Assembly: GCA_948146395.1 (NCBI GenBank)
Contig: OX411543.1
Span: 74,474,581 to 74,538,580 of the forward strand
Reading direction: 5' to 3'
Length of the DNA stretch: 64,000 nucleotides
Source of the DNA: Fragum whitleyi
Lineage: Eukaryota > Mollusca > Bivalvia > Cardiida > Cardiidae
The notes beneath the pieces are model-generated. The model was not told the origin of the DNA. It was given only the letters and a program-made list of their open reading frames with translations, and ran no database searches. The position numbers and the translations under genes were made by a program. Of the stretch, positions 1-11,825 are shown piece by piece (position 1 is the first letter of the stretch; each line of letters starts with the position of its first letter).

Positions 1-69
1 TTACCCGAAAGTCTAAGTTAAGGTTGAATTAAACATTGTCGTCAATTACACATTAATTTTAATCCATTT

Positions 70-413
70 GAAGATGTGTTTGTGAAACACGAATGCCCCC
101 GAAAAGGCAATGTTTTAAAACTTTGACCTTGAAATATGACATTGACCTTGTTACATGACCACAACCTTGGTATATGAAGATGCCCATTATCTAGATCTAT
201 CATAACAAATATGAGCTTTGTATCTTGAATAGCCTTGTTATCATCATACCAAATATGACCATTGTTTCTTGAATAGCCTTGAAGAAATTGCTAATTTTAA
301 GTTTTTTGGCTAAGTTAGACAGACAGACATACCAACCAACCAACAAACAGACTGACAGACGGACAACGGTAAAACATAATGCCCCGGATCTTTTGATGCG
401 AGAGCATAAAAAG
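70..413 (-). mobile_element. Helentron/HINE-like element, GCCCCCG family
   Basis: On the - strand it starts with the hairpin region around TATGCTCTCGCATC, a GTCTGTCTGTC-rich tract, and ends with GTGTTTCACAAACACATCTT, a hairpin followed by CTT. Related copies lie at 24684-25000, 25717-26002 and (truncated) 13371-13504. Confidence 0.6.
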
Positions 414-2839
414 TTTATTATATTGAGTATAATAACAATATAATATGCAAGATAATAATTAAGCAAATGTGTGAATTATTATCTGATTGTATAATCCATA
501 ACTTTTGCACTGGCATGTAGGGCCTAAGTAACGGATCGTTGCATTTAAGGCTAAGGTAATTAAGCTTTTATTACGTAATTACTCAATTTTATAGAAAGTC
601 GACTTATATAACTTCAAACGCTAAATCGTAGTTTGGATACCAAAAACCCGTAGTTAAGATGATTTGAAAAGCCAACAATTAAACGTGTTTACTTTCACAA
701 AGCACGTTTATCATTTTGGCTTAAGGATACAGTTATTTACACGTGTTAACGGTAATTGCCGCTAAACTTTTAGAAGAAACCAAAATATTGAAAAAAACCC
801 GTTAAATTACGTCACGGCTAAGTCACGCCCTGTCAAGTGAATAATAACACATACATGTAATAACTAAATATATGTGGTTAACTGGACTCAACTTTGTTGA
901 ACGATGACAAATCGATTAACAATTTCAGTCTGATGTTACATCTTTTTACCTGACATTTCCAGCTACAGTTCTGAGGACAGGGACTAGGCGATAGAATGTT
1001 AATGGTTAATACCCAGTTGCCCTTTTCAGTCAATTGTGCCATCCTAAAAGTTATATACGGTTTTTAATTAAATTATAGGTCGGATAGTTTGACCACTGGT
1101 TCTCAATGTATCGTAAAATCTCTAATATAACCCCTGGGTTCTATTAGAATCACTACATGTTATTAAGAAGGGAATGGGGCTTTATTAGACGCTTCAGATG
1201 TTTTGACATGGAAAAAAGGCCAAGAACACCAAATTTCGGAGATTCAATGTGAATACAATTAACAATAGGAGTGTAGGAGTGAGGTTAACAGGTCTTTTGA
1301 CACAATGTAAGGCAGAGTACCCACAGAAAACAGAAGAAAATCTTGAATCAATTATTTTTTAAGCATTAAATTAAGACAAAAGCTTAACATTTGGTCAGAA
1401 AAATTATATCGAGACTCTGTTAAAATCATCATGGAATTGATTCATTGGAGTGAGTGTTTATTAGATACCTTATGGTTTCTGAAAATCAGTCAAGAAATTG
1501 TCAATTTTGACGTACGCAGCTGGGGTGAGGTTATATTGGAGTAAGGGTTCTAGTATAATTTTTTACGGTAATTATTGCAGATGTTGTGAATCTCGCAGCT
1601 ATCTAGAAGAAGGAATGTTTTATATGGTTAGCGGGTAGAAATGGTAGACCCATAAACAACCTAGGTATTGGAAAACACTGGAACACTGAGAGTATGCTGG
1701 TTTCAAGCCACGTAACTGTAATTGCATTTGTCAAACAAAAGAAAGAATGTTAAATGAACGGCTTGTCTGGTTTATTGAAAAGAGCCACCTAATTACGCCA
1801 GAAAGTGGCTTTGTAAACATCAGAAGCATTATTGGCCATATTGTTCACGTCTGGTCTTTTATTCGAGAAGCCTTTATTAAGAAAGAGCGTGTTCTATCTG
1901 TCTTTCGGTTTTGAGAGTCCTTGTGATACCATATAGAAGTATGGAGCTATGAATGACCTCCATGATTTCGGTATTCGAGGTCCCCTTGCTAATTTTTTCT
2001 GCACTTTTGGATGAACAGTTGTAGGCACTTTTTCCGACCCATGTCAACAAAAAATGGGCGTTCCATGTCGATTTATTTTGTCTGTGACACTATTTAATGA
2101 CACAAACAATTACTATTGTTAAAACCTTTTGGGATTGACTGTTTTCTTTATGATGGTGACTTCTGCATAAGTTACAGATAAAAGCACATAAATACAATGT
2201 ACAACCAAAAGACAGTTACAACTAGTCTTTAACAATCTTGCAAAATGGTCGAATGAAATCGTATTCAAGTTTTCTAATACAAAAACTAAATGTATGCATG
2301 CATCCGATTCAGAAGCAAAGTGGTACGGTGTGCCAATTAAAGTTGTCAAATAATTTGAATTATTATGACCCCTTTCCGATGTTAAACTGTCCTTTTTACC
2401 ACATGCCAATGATTTAATAAATAAGTATCAAAAGGCACCAAATGTTATTTAGAGTTGGATCCAGTATGGACTGGGGAGCTAAAAAGGGTTTTATTTTATC
2501 CTGACTTTATAGATCAAAATTAGATAGTGGCTGTGTTGTTATTGTTCTGTGGGTCCCCCGCAACTTGATGCTATTCATAATTAAGGTTTGCGTTAAGCTC
2601 TGGGTACTTTTTGAACATCGCCACCCATCACCAGCCATCTTTAAATTTACGTCTAAAGAAGCTTTCCATGCAGTATTATCTAAAACTTAAATAAAATCCT
2701 GATAATCCCACTCACGAAGTTGTGTTTAAACCCGAACATAGAGAGGAATTTTAAAGAAGACTTTACGTTTTGAAGCTGACATTAATTCTTTAGATTTTTT
2801 ATTTGATGTGCCTATGTTGACATACTAAAGGGTATTATA
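414..2839. other. No gene recognised
   Basis: AT-rich sequence with stops in all frames and no family I can name. The open frame at 2119-2409 on the - strand has no recognisable features. Confidence 0.5.
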
Positions 2840-3107
2840 GTATAGGTAGATTTTGCGCGGTGAGCCGTGAAATCTACTTTTAACGGTTAATTTTTCGTGC
2901 TTTTCTTTCAAAATAGATAAAACAGGTATAAGCATTTACCGAAAAAAATACAAATTACCTTACCCCCAAAAAACTTTTTGCTTGTATAAGATCGTAAAGT
3001 TTACTCATCATGTACTTTCAAAGTTTAAAAGGAGGTATCACTTTCAATTCCTATGATATTTTTTTTAGATATACCCGATATACCTATGGTAATGGACTCA
3101 ACACCTA

Positions 3108-4215
3108 TTATTGATCTACAATGACCTGGCACTCATTTAATATTCCTTTTGACCCCTATTGATAGTCGGATATTATGTTTCTTAATATAGACTTAAACTC
3201 GCGAAGTTTAGATCCAATAAAAGGTATCACATCTCATCACGCATACGTAAATTTAGCGCAGGTGGTATGGCTGTTATCCCAAAACCTAAATGCCATGAGT
3301 TCAAGCCGGGACATGATCAATTATAATTCAACTTTTTGTACGGTAACATTGTTTAACCTATTTTGAGACAATGGTATAGCATTAGGCTATCTGTATTCTG
3401 ACAGTCAGACTTTTTTTTAAGATTTGATCAATGCAAAGTGCTGTCCATTCATCACTGTAAATAATAAAAGTGGATTATGGAAACAATAACAATTAAGTAC
3501 CTCGTTTTGTAGTTCAAAATACATCGAAATCGAAACTGAACAATTGAACTTTTGAAATGTATCTATATTTTAAAGATGAAAAATATTTTTTCTTGTCCAT
3601 TTTACAATCTATGGCGGTATAAAAGCCTATACTTGGTTTTATTGTGTAAATCGAATTCCCTTTTAGGCGTGATTACGTTATTAATATATATATAAAAAAA
3701 AAACCTGATTCCTATCGTATCTTAAAATTCAATATTATAAAGCAAATGAGATTTCTATTGCGACTAACTTTTAGCGCAAGTTTACTAAATACTCAATGTT
3801 CTTTTCATTGGGGTTTGAAACTCTTCTTTTTTTTTTTTTTTTTTTTTTTTTGACGATCAGAATACAATAGTCTTGCTTGGTCCAACAACCAAAATTGACT
3901 TGTATCAGAATGGAAAAAAAAATTAATAATAATTGCAACTGACAAAACAATAATAACAAAGGAAAAAAATAAAAGGGTTAATGTAAGAAATAAATGAAAA
4001 AAAAATACAAGGATTAAAATATCCCTGTCGGGTATCGAACCCGTCCTGACAAGTTAATGCGTTACGGGAAGGCGTCTGTAACCAATGTACTACAGCGACT
4101 TTTTTAATGTGTGTGAGAGAAAGTATGAATAAATCGGTAAAACGAAAGTTTACGCTGCGGAATTACTCGAGCACTGACGGAAGTTAATGAGTGCCAGGTC
4201 ATTTTAGATAAATAA
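3108..4215. mobile_element. Nested TA-flanked TIR element (Tc1/mariner-type target)
   Basis: The ends TTATTGATCTACAATGACCT and the inverse of AGGTCATTTTAGATAAATAA match at about 29 of 32 positions. TA flanks both sides (3106-3107 and 4216-4217). The empty site is visible in the sister copy at 57330-57345 (CGCCTACGTCAG). The interior holds a long T run and a tRNA-like sequence but no transposase. Confidence 0.8.
4020..4102 (-). repeat. tRNA-like sequence, probably a SINE head remnant
   Basis: On the - strand an A-box-like TGTAGTACATTGG is followed by a B-box GGGTTCGATACCC, the two pol III promoter boxes at tRNA spacing. Acceptor and anticodon stems do not fold convincingly, so this is not called as a tRNA gene. 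Confidence 0.4.
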
Positions 4216-4310
4216 TACGTCAGAGCTCAGTTTTGAAAATACACCTATACCGATTGTATTTAAAACCAAGCTTTTGGAAGCCAAAAAAATAGTTAAAATC
4301 GCACGAAGAT

Positions 4311-4690
4311 ATAAAAGCAAATGGTTCTAAGGATGGAAACATCGTTGCTTCAGCAACCATAATAGATGGTGAAACTGTCAGTTTCGTCTTAAAACTAATT
4401 CTTCATTTTTTAGCCAAGCTTAGGGCAATTGACCATGTACTTGATCATATTATTGATGACGATTACTCTCGCTATATAATTTATACTGAGTCTTTATCAT
4501 TTATGAAAGCGCTGGAATATGAGAAAACAGACAATCCCCAAATAGTAAGATTTCTTGAGAATTATCTAAGCTAGATGATGTTTATCTGGTTTTCTACTGT
4601 CATCCAAGTCACATTGGTATTCGCGGTATCGAGCAGGCAGATGAAGCTGACAAGGAGGCATTATCTCTGGAAGTTTACCCTTGGAGCACA
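4311..4690 (+). pseudogene. Retroelement RNase H remnant
   Basis: The + strand reads NGSKDGNIVASATIIDGETV (an RNase H DGSK-type opening, first Asp lost), AIDHVLDHII, then YIIYTESLSFMKALEYEKTD, then after a TAG and frame change VFYCHPSHIGIRGIEQADEA. The last segment matches the WIPSHxGIxGNExAD signature of RNase HI in Jockey/I-type elements. Stops and frameshifts make it dead. No reverse transcriptase precedes it, and the flanking TIR element ends at 4250. Confidence 0.75.
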
Positions 4691-4749
4691 TTTCAGTTAT
4701 TTCAAAAATTTGATTCATTATTTTAGATAAACTGTATAGAAGAATTGTT

Positions 4750-6750
4750 GGACTGATATTTTAAACAAAAACAACACGCTTTTCTCTACTAAACAAGATC
4801 TTGGTGATTTGTTATTGGGTTACAGATCAAGCATATATTCATACATTGTTTAGAGTTTTCTTTAATCAGAGACAGATAACTAAGGATAGATGGTGTGAGG
4901 CTTTTTTTGTTACATTGCACGTCTTTTTCTTTCTAGTATTGAAATTATTTCTTTGAATTCTTACCGTGTATATGATTAATATGACGGTATTATTGTTTCG
5001 TAAAACGTCTTCGCACCGAACCCAAACATGACAGTAAATGTCGACGGGCTTTAATACAACATTCATTCTTTCTTTATTTATTTACTCATTCATTCATTTG
5101 TTTAAACCTCTTCTGGTATCTTGTACCGAACTGCTTGTACGAAACGGAACACGCACCCATGGATGGATGCGAATATTCATCAGTTCTGAGACTAGAATAG
5201 TCTTCTTCATGCTTCATAGCCCCTCGATATTAAAAAAAACTTCATATCTCTTGATTGAATATAACTGTGCAAATTGCAAAGATTTATCAATTGAGAGACT
5301 AAGGTAATCTCCTGCTAATGTTTTCATTTTATGACCTTGATTGCTTATAATCATTCAAGTTGATAAAGTTTTGCTTTATTAAAAGCACTTGATCAATCGT
5401 TGACATATTTTGACAAAGACCAGGTAACACTAGCTAAATCGAGTATTAGCTTAAAGGTTTTGGTCACACAACCACGATTATATTTTAAATGTCATCAACC
5501 CTACATCAAACCTTATAAGAGGTGCATAACGATGCTCTCAAGGGCGATCAGGCGTAGCTACTCTTTCAAACCTGTAAGTACTTAAACATAATCGTCCCTG
5601 CGTCTTCTTGGCATGAGTATGAAAATAAGAGGCACTTATTTCTCTTACCCGCCAACCTTTACAAAATCATGGATCAATGACAGCAAACCATTCTCGAAGG
5701 GTTAACCAGACTTTGAAGGTAGCATCCAAAAAACAAACGTGTTATGTTACTCAGAAGCCGTAGTTATAGTGGGTTGGCGAACACAATGGCAAGCTGTTCT
5801 ATGGGATATGCCTGATACCAGGAACTCTTCAGACTTAAGGAATAGGTAGACCATTTGTAGGGATCATCAGTTGGTTCCCTAGGGCGAAGCTAGCATCTGC
5901 ATCTGTAGGCGGCTCTTGCTAGGCTGGCTACAGTTGGAATATTTAGTTTGTTGGCATCGGTAGTGGCCTATCATACTTGCTTTTCAATCACTGTAGCACT
6001 CATGAAAGGGTTGTCATGGGCTTTCTGTATCTTGTTTGACTGTAACTTGTGCTTCGATGGACACATCAGGAGCATGTTCGTGAGGTTTCAAGCGCTGGAA
6101 ATCTGTCCCTATCTGCATCACAGATAAGTAGCACCTGACTTTGGTTGAGCGACTTTACCAAATCCAGGCTATAGCGTCGATGCAGACGTATATAGCTATT
6201 TTTACGATATATCTGACACCATCTGAGGATACCAGTAATGGCTTGCCCTTTTTGCTGCCCTCTGGAAATAAGTGTATGTTACATTGATCGCAGTATCTGG
6301 TTGGTCTGTGTGGGATGTAGTCTCTATTAATTGTGTTTTGACGTGGATTGAAAAGTCGTAGACATTGAATGGACCTAAAAGGTAACCATTGACCGGGACA
6401 TTGCTGCGTGCAGATTCATGTGGAGGTTCAGTCGGAAGATCACAGATGGTAGTCTATGCAATTTCCGTTCTGTTGTTTTTCGAATGAGATGCGTCAGAGA
6501 AGAAGAGAGTTAGTGTATGGAAGGAAACAACATGATAAACAGTTCATGATCCTTGAGTGCAGCGTTGACGCTTGCATATAAAATCAGGGTCATTCCTCAC
6601 TGATTCCCGCTAGCGTTGCAGTATTACACTTGAGGGAATTGTAAAAAAAGACTGTAACAAATGAGGGTTTAGTGCAAAAACAGAATATTTGTGGAAAAGG
6701 AGAAAATTTAATGTTGCTCTACTAGAATTTGATTGTAACAACTTTCATTT
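4750..6750. other. No firm gene; a coding-like patch on the - strand near 6150-6360
   Basis: A - strand frame of about 71 codons ending near 6150 includes NTINRDYIPHRPTRYCDQCN and PEGSKKGKPLLV, with a CxxC pair. The composition looks protein-coding and might be transposase debris, but I cannot place it. The rest shows nothing. Confidence 0.35.
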
Positions 6751-6754
6751 CTGC

Positions 6755-7020
6755 TGTTTGCGGAGGAAAACGTGAGGTATTGCTATAGCCTTGGCATCGT
6801 CGTCGTTGTTGTCGTCCTCGTCGTGCAAAAACTAACATGTTTTATATCTCTGGTTCTACAGTAGGTATTCACTTTGAACTTGGCACACCTCCTCACCGTC
6901 AAAAGAGCATGCCATGTAACATTTAGATTAATTTTTGAAAATTATGCCTCTTTTTTGGCTAGGATTTTCATCCATCATCAAGCAACAAATAGGCGAGCTT
7001 AGGCACCATTCGGCGATGCC
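6755..7020 (+). mobile_element. Interspersed repeat, GAGGAAAACGTGAGGT family
   Basis: It shares a GAAAACxxxGAGGTATTxxxxx opening, a CGTCGTCG tract and a GGCACC...GGCGATGC end with the copies at 38340-38650 and 49086-49630. Confidence 0.5.
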
Positions 7021-7419
7021 CTTAAGTTTCATTATGATAATTAATGAAAAACTTTAGTAACTAGCTTATTTACCTACTTAATTATCAATTGAATTTAATA
7101 GTTATTGTCAATTGAGAGTTTATTTTTTATACCAAATATATTTATTGGAATTATATTCAAAATTCTGAATTGATCAGAATTTATTCAGTTAAAGGTACAA
7201 AAGTTTATGGCAATTTCAACAATCATTCGAAATAACACATTGAGTAATCAAATAAATACCTATCAAGTTCGTAAAAAAAATATTTTGTAAAAAAAAAATC
7301 AATAAAATAATTACCTTACATTATATATATTTTATTCAAAAGCTATCCTTTAAAGTATTTCGATAAAGGGCGACATTGAAATTCATCAGAATTTGGTTTT
7401 ATTATTTCCGAGAAAGAGA

Positions 7420-8715
7420 TGTTTCAAATAAGTTTTCATTAGCTCCACTAGATAAAGTGTAACGGTGCTTATGTCGTGACGGGTCGTCTGTCGTTAGTCC
7501 GTGCGTTAACTTTTCATTTAAATATCAGCTCCTCTGAATCGACTGGGCAGAATTCTGACCAGGTTGAAATCATGGATTCTACGGGCTGTTATATAGCCAA
7601 CTAATGGGTTCCAAATGGTGAAATATAAAAAAATCTTTTCTCTGTAACTATCTGTCAGAATTCGACCAAACTTTACTAAAACGATCCTTATGACATTGTC
7701 TTTCAAATATTTTCGTGAAAAATGTTGATAACATGGGTGCTATGAGCTGTCGAGTCACCAAAATATGGGGCCGAAATGGTAAAATATAAAAAAAACACAT
7801 TTTTTTCTACGAAACAACTGATCAAAATTCAACCAAATTAAAAGGAATAATGTTTGGGACATGGTCTTTCAGATTCCTTTTTTTTAATCTTGATCCGGTT
7901 GATAACATGGGCGATACGGGCTGTCGAGGCACAAAAAGGTCGAAATAAAAACGTCTTTCTGGAACTACTGAGCGGAATTCAACCGAATTTTACAGTAATG
8001 ATGCTTGGGACATGCCATTTAGGTTTCTTTTTTTTAAAACTCTGATTAGACTTATAACATTGGGGCCAAGGGCTGTCGAGTTATCAAAAAAGGGCTCCAT
8101 ATGCTGAAATACAAACAAATCTTCTTCTCTTAAACTACTGGGCAGAAATCAACCAAAATTAACAGTAATGATGTTTGGGACATACTCTTTATTATCCATC
8201 GTATGAATCCTGATTTGACTGATAGCACGGAGGGCTCAGCAGACTGTCAAGTCACCATATGATGAAATACAAACAAATCTTCTTCTCTCAAACCACTTTG
8301 CAGAAATCAACCAAAATTCACATGAATGATGCGTAGGACATGCTTTTTCAGATTCCACTTTTAAAACCTTATATTGGCTTATTACATGGGCTCCATAGGC
8401 TGTCGAATCACCAAAAGGGTCCCCATAAAATGAAATATAAAAAAAAATCTTTATAAAACAGCTGGGAAGAATTTAATCAAACTTCACAGGAATGATGCTT
8501 AGGACATGCTCTTTTAGATTTCTTCTTTTAATCCTGATTTGGCTCTTAACATGCTAGCTACATGGTAGCTACAGACTGTTGGGTCACCAAAAAAGGGCCC
8601 CATATGGTATAATAAAAAATCTTTTCCTCTAAAACTACTGAGCAGAAATTTAACTAAAATTCAAAGAAAAGGTGCTTGAGACATGTTCTTTCAGATTCTT
8701 TTTTTAGCTCGTCTA
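7420..8715 (+). repeat. Tandem array of about 160-bp units within a Helentron-like element
   Basis: About seven diverged units repeat the pattern GGACATGxTCTTTCAGATT, then TGATAACATGG, GGGCTGTCGAGTCACCAAAA and CTACTGxGCAGAATTCAACC. The array opens with TTAGCTCCACTAGATAAAGT and a CGTCTGTCGTTAGTCCGTGC tract, like the AGCTCCACTGG elements at 27212 and 41164. Confidence 0.75.
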
Positions 8716-8753
8716 TTCATAGATAAGGCAGGCTATTCCGGTCAACCTGATAA

Positions 8754-9023
8754 GCCGCCGTCATAGCGCAGTTAGTAGCGTGTCGGACTGTCAATCGAAA
8801 GGTCACGGGTTCGATCCCCGACGGCGGCACTCATTCTTTCCGTCTATTTGTCTCTCACCAATGGGTTGATAATCGTAGACCTATGTGAGATAGCAGCTGG
8901 AAAGGATGTGGTGGTTGTACTGGTGAGAGAAATACCAGGAAACCATTGTTAGGTGCTCAAGCCGCCGCGATATAACTCAAATAATGTTGAAAGAGGCGTT
9001 AATTTCCATTCAATCAATCAACA
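8754..9023 (+). mobile_element. tRNA-derived SINE, full copy
   Basis: The head GCCGCCGTCATAGCGCAGTT has an A box, a CTGTCAA anticodon loop (GTC, Asp-like) and a GGGTTCGATCCCC B box. The body contains TTTGTCTCTCACCAATGGGT and AGATAGCAGCTGG, and the tail is CAATCAATCA. The same body recurs at seven or more sites in the window. Confidence 0.85.
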
Positions 9024-9536
9024 GGTCACCCTCGCGGCGGCGGCGGCGTCGGCGAATGCTTTGGTTAAGTTTGTACGTGCAAGTGTTTCAAATCTCTTTT
9101 CTTCTAAAGCTATTGTTTTTAATCTTTGCACAAACTTCTGTGACACTAACATTAGCCTCTAGGCAAGAATTAATTTCTCTGATTTTGAATTTAGTGGAAT
9201 TTTAACCCAATAATATCAGCCTCTAGAAAAAGATACATTACTCTTATAATTTTTTAGTGGAATTTTCACCCTTTTCGGAATAAGAAAATCTTTTAATTTT
9301 TTTTTCGTGCAGTTGTTGTATATTAGTTATATCTCTATTTCTACTGAGGCTTTTGCTTGGAAACTTTACACATGCTTCTTAGACAAGAATATCATCATCA
9401 AGATAATATTCATTACTCTGACATCTTTTTTAATGGAATTTAAACCCTTTTCGGATTTACGAATCCTTGGGTGTATTCTTACATGCAACTGATGTATATC
9501 CGCTTCATCTCTCTTTCTACTTTTGTCGTTGCTATC

Positions 9537-9610
9537 GCCGCCATGGCGCTGTTTGTAGCGCGCCGGAATGTCAATTTAGAGGTCCCGGGTTCGATCCCGG
9601 ACGGCGGCAC
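9537..9610 (+). mobile_element. SINE head (tRNA-like part only)
   Basis: GCCGCCATGGCGCTGTTTGT to a GGGTTCGATCCCGG B box and closing GGCGGC. The conserved SINE body does not follow, so it is a truncated copy. It pairs fairly well as a tRNA cloverleaf but carries GTC in a mutated loop (ATGTCAA). Confidence 0.6.
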
Positions 9611-10610
9611 TTATTCTTTCAGTCTACCACCGGTTTTTGATTTATGTCTTTCGTTTAATTGGTGGATAACGAATATAATTATTAAAGACCAAAATTCCGA
9701 GCATTCAGTTGACGTTGTCTAAAACGTTCCGAAACATTTACCCCGCCACATTTTAAACGAACCTTATCAAAAAACTCTACGGTCAAATTACTTCAAATTA
9801 AGACAAGGCATTTGTAATACTTATTCCAGTAACGCAATTAATTCTAAAATGTTTCAACAGTTAGAAAAGAAAGAATATTTACAAACGAAGACAAAATATA
9901 TGAATAATTTTATCTGCTGCGCCGGATACTCGTTTCCATGACATTTTATATGGCATATGCGCGTGGGCTATGTTCCATAGCTATATCAGATTTACATAAC
10001 CATATGTAGATTGAATTCCGACAGCGAATGATACCAAATTAAGTCTGATTGCTTCAAAAATAAAATTTTGCGAGGCAAAATCCGGTTAATTTTTGAACAA
10101 CCCTTGCATTTCTTAAAACTGCTTATAAAATCTTTTAAGAGACCAAATATTAACAAGCAGTCACTAGATATCGACAGTAAAGCATCATTCTGATGAGAGC
10201 GGTAGATATTTAATAAAGCATCTCCTTCCCTAATCTTAATTTTACAAAAAACATTATTTCAGTGAAATGAAAAGCATTGTGAAAGATTTTAATCAATGAA
10301 TAGTCTCTTATAAATCTGATCATGAACGACCATGTACTTTTAGATTAAGATAGGTATTTAGCTTCTGAAATGCGTATTTTATGTACATTATTGAGACTCC
10401 AATAAACTAATAAATATTATTTCTGTTAATCAAGCAAGAAATAGTAATTCTGGAGTGATTGAAATCGCCGCTAAAAATGATAACATGTGATTGAAAGTTC
10501 ACACCTTAACCAATGCCTTTAGTTGAAGGCTAAACTTTAATTGGCTTCCGTTTTTAACATGCCTTTTTAAATTTTGCTTTAACACTATAACGCCCCAAGT
10601 AATGAGATAT

Positions 10611-10619
10611 CAACAATTC
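10611..10619. repeat. MULE left target-site duplication
   Basis: CAACAATTC, identical to 15906-15914. Confidence 0.85.
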
Positions 10620-10739
10620 GGTTTACAGTCAAAATGGCCCAAAGTCAAAACGGCCCGTATTTCGGTCAAAACGGCCCAAATCGCTTTTGACATTTGGTCA
10701 AAACGGCCCAAACAATGAATTTGATAAAAAAAATGTTCC

Positions 10740-10798
10740 TGTTTTTTTTTTTTGTTTTTTTTTTGTTTGTTTGTTTGTTTTTGTTTGTTTTTTTTTTC
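10740..10798. repeat. T-rich (TTTG)n simple repeat
   Basis: Runs of T interspersed with G, including GTTTGTTTGTTTG, just inside the left MULE end. Confidence 0.8.
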
Positions 10799-11825
10799 TC
10801 TCCAATGTATCGATCTAGATGGTTCAATTTCCTGATTAAACGGGTTGCACAATCAGTGAAATAATTGATGTGTTTTATTGAAGGTGTGAAATGACACAAT
10901 TACTGTAACACTTATGGTGGTTTACAAGTGATTAAATGATGTGTGAAAGTTGTCCCAAATACAGAGATCACTTTAACACATAATTAAACGACCTGAATGT
11001 GATTAAATTGTGTGTGAAAGTTCTGCCAATTACATAGCACACTTTAACACATACTAGTAATTGAATCATCTGAATTTTAATTGAATTTGCATGAACACTT
11101 TGAATAGAAGAGGAAGGTAAAACAAAACTGAAAAAGAGATAAATTTAGGTCAATCTTTTTTTAGTTGAATTAAATATAAGGCAATATTGTTTTACACTTT
11201 TTATTAAAACTAATAATCATAATTGCTCAACTTAAAAACTCATGTTTCAATAAAGATTTTAAATATGTAGTCTGTAATCTGTATTGATCATATATGTACA
11301 AAATGAACTAGATAAACAAAGACGTTCCTATTTATTGAGATTTTACCAGGATAAAGTTTTTTTCAAAGAAAAATTGTGTAAGGGGGTTATCTGTAAGTGG
11401 CCGCTTAATGGAATGGTCGCTTTATGCAATTATACATGATTCTAAAAACAGGTCATTTAGATAGTCGAGTATTTCTTACTGAATCTTGTTGTGAGAACCC
11501 ATAGCAATTGTCGAAATAAGATAATTGTAATGGATTCGAACATCATAGGAGTAAATAAAAGCTTAATAGAATTGATCGCTGGAGCAATATTGACTTTGAT
11601 TAGCAGACTACCAGGGATTCATAATATTATCAAAATTGTTGAAGATGAAAAAAATTCCCTGAAAAGTTTCATAATCTTCGACATTTTTTATAATTTAGAG
11701 CATAATAAGTTTATTTCAATTAGAAGCGTATGTTGAATTAATCAATTTGGTATTGTTCTCCTGGTAATCTGCTTAAAAACACTGTTTAACATAATTCACA
11801 TGTAATTATTTATCATGTGTACAGT

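Larger units (their letters stand above)
2840..4250. mobile_element. TIR element, copy 1, carrying a nested insertion
   Basis: It opens GTATAGGTAGATTTTGCGCG and closes GAAAATACACCTATAC, so the ends are inverted. A short second copy lies at 57074-57374. Both share GATTTTGCGCGGTGAGCCGT near the start and CGTCAGAGCTCAGTTT near the end. Copy 1 is longer only because another element sits at 3108-4215. Confidence 0.75.

Noticed and set aside
8754..8829. Functional tRNA-Asp gene
   Set aside because: The head is followed by the SINE body found at many sites, the anticodon stem has a mismatch, and other copies are similarly decayed.
10610..10899. Lys-rich - strand open frames
   Set aside because: They are translations of the T-rich simple repeat and MULE terminal repeat.
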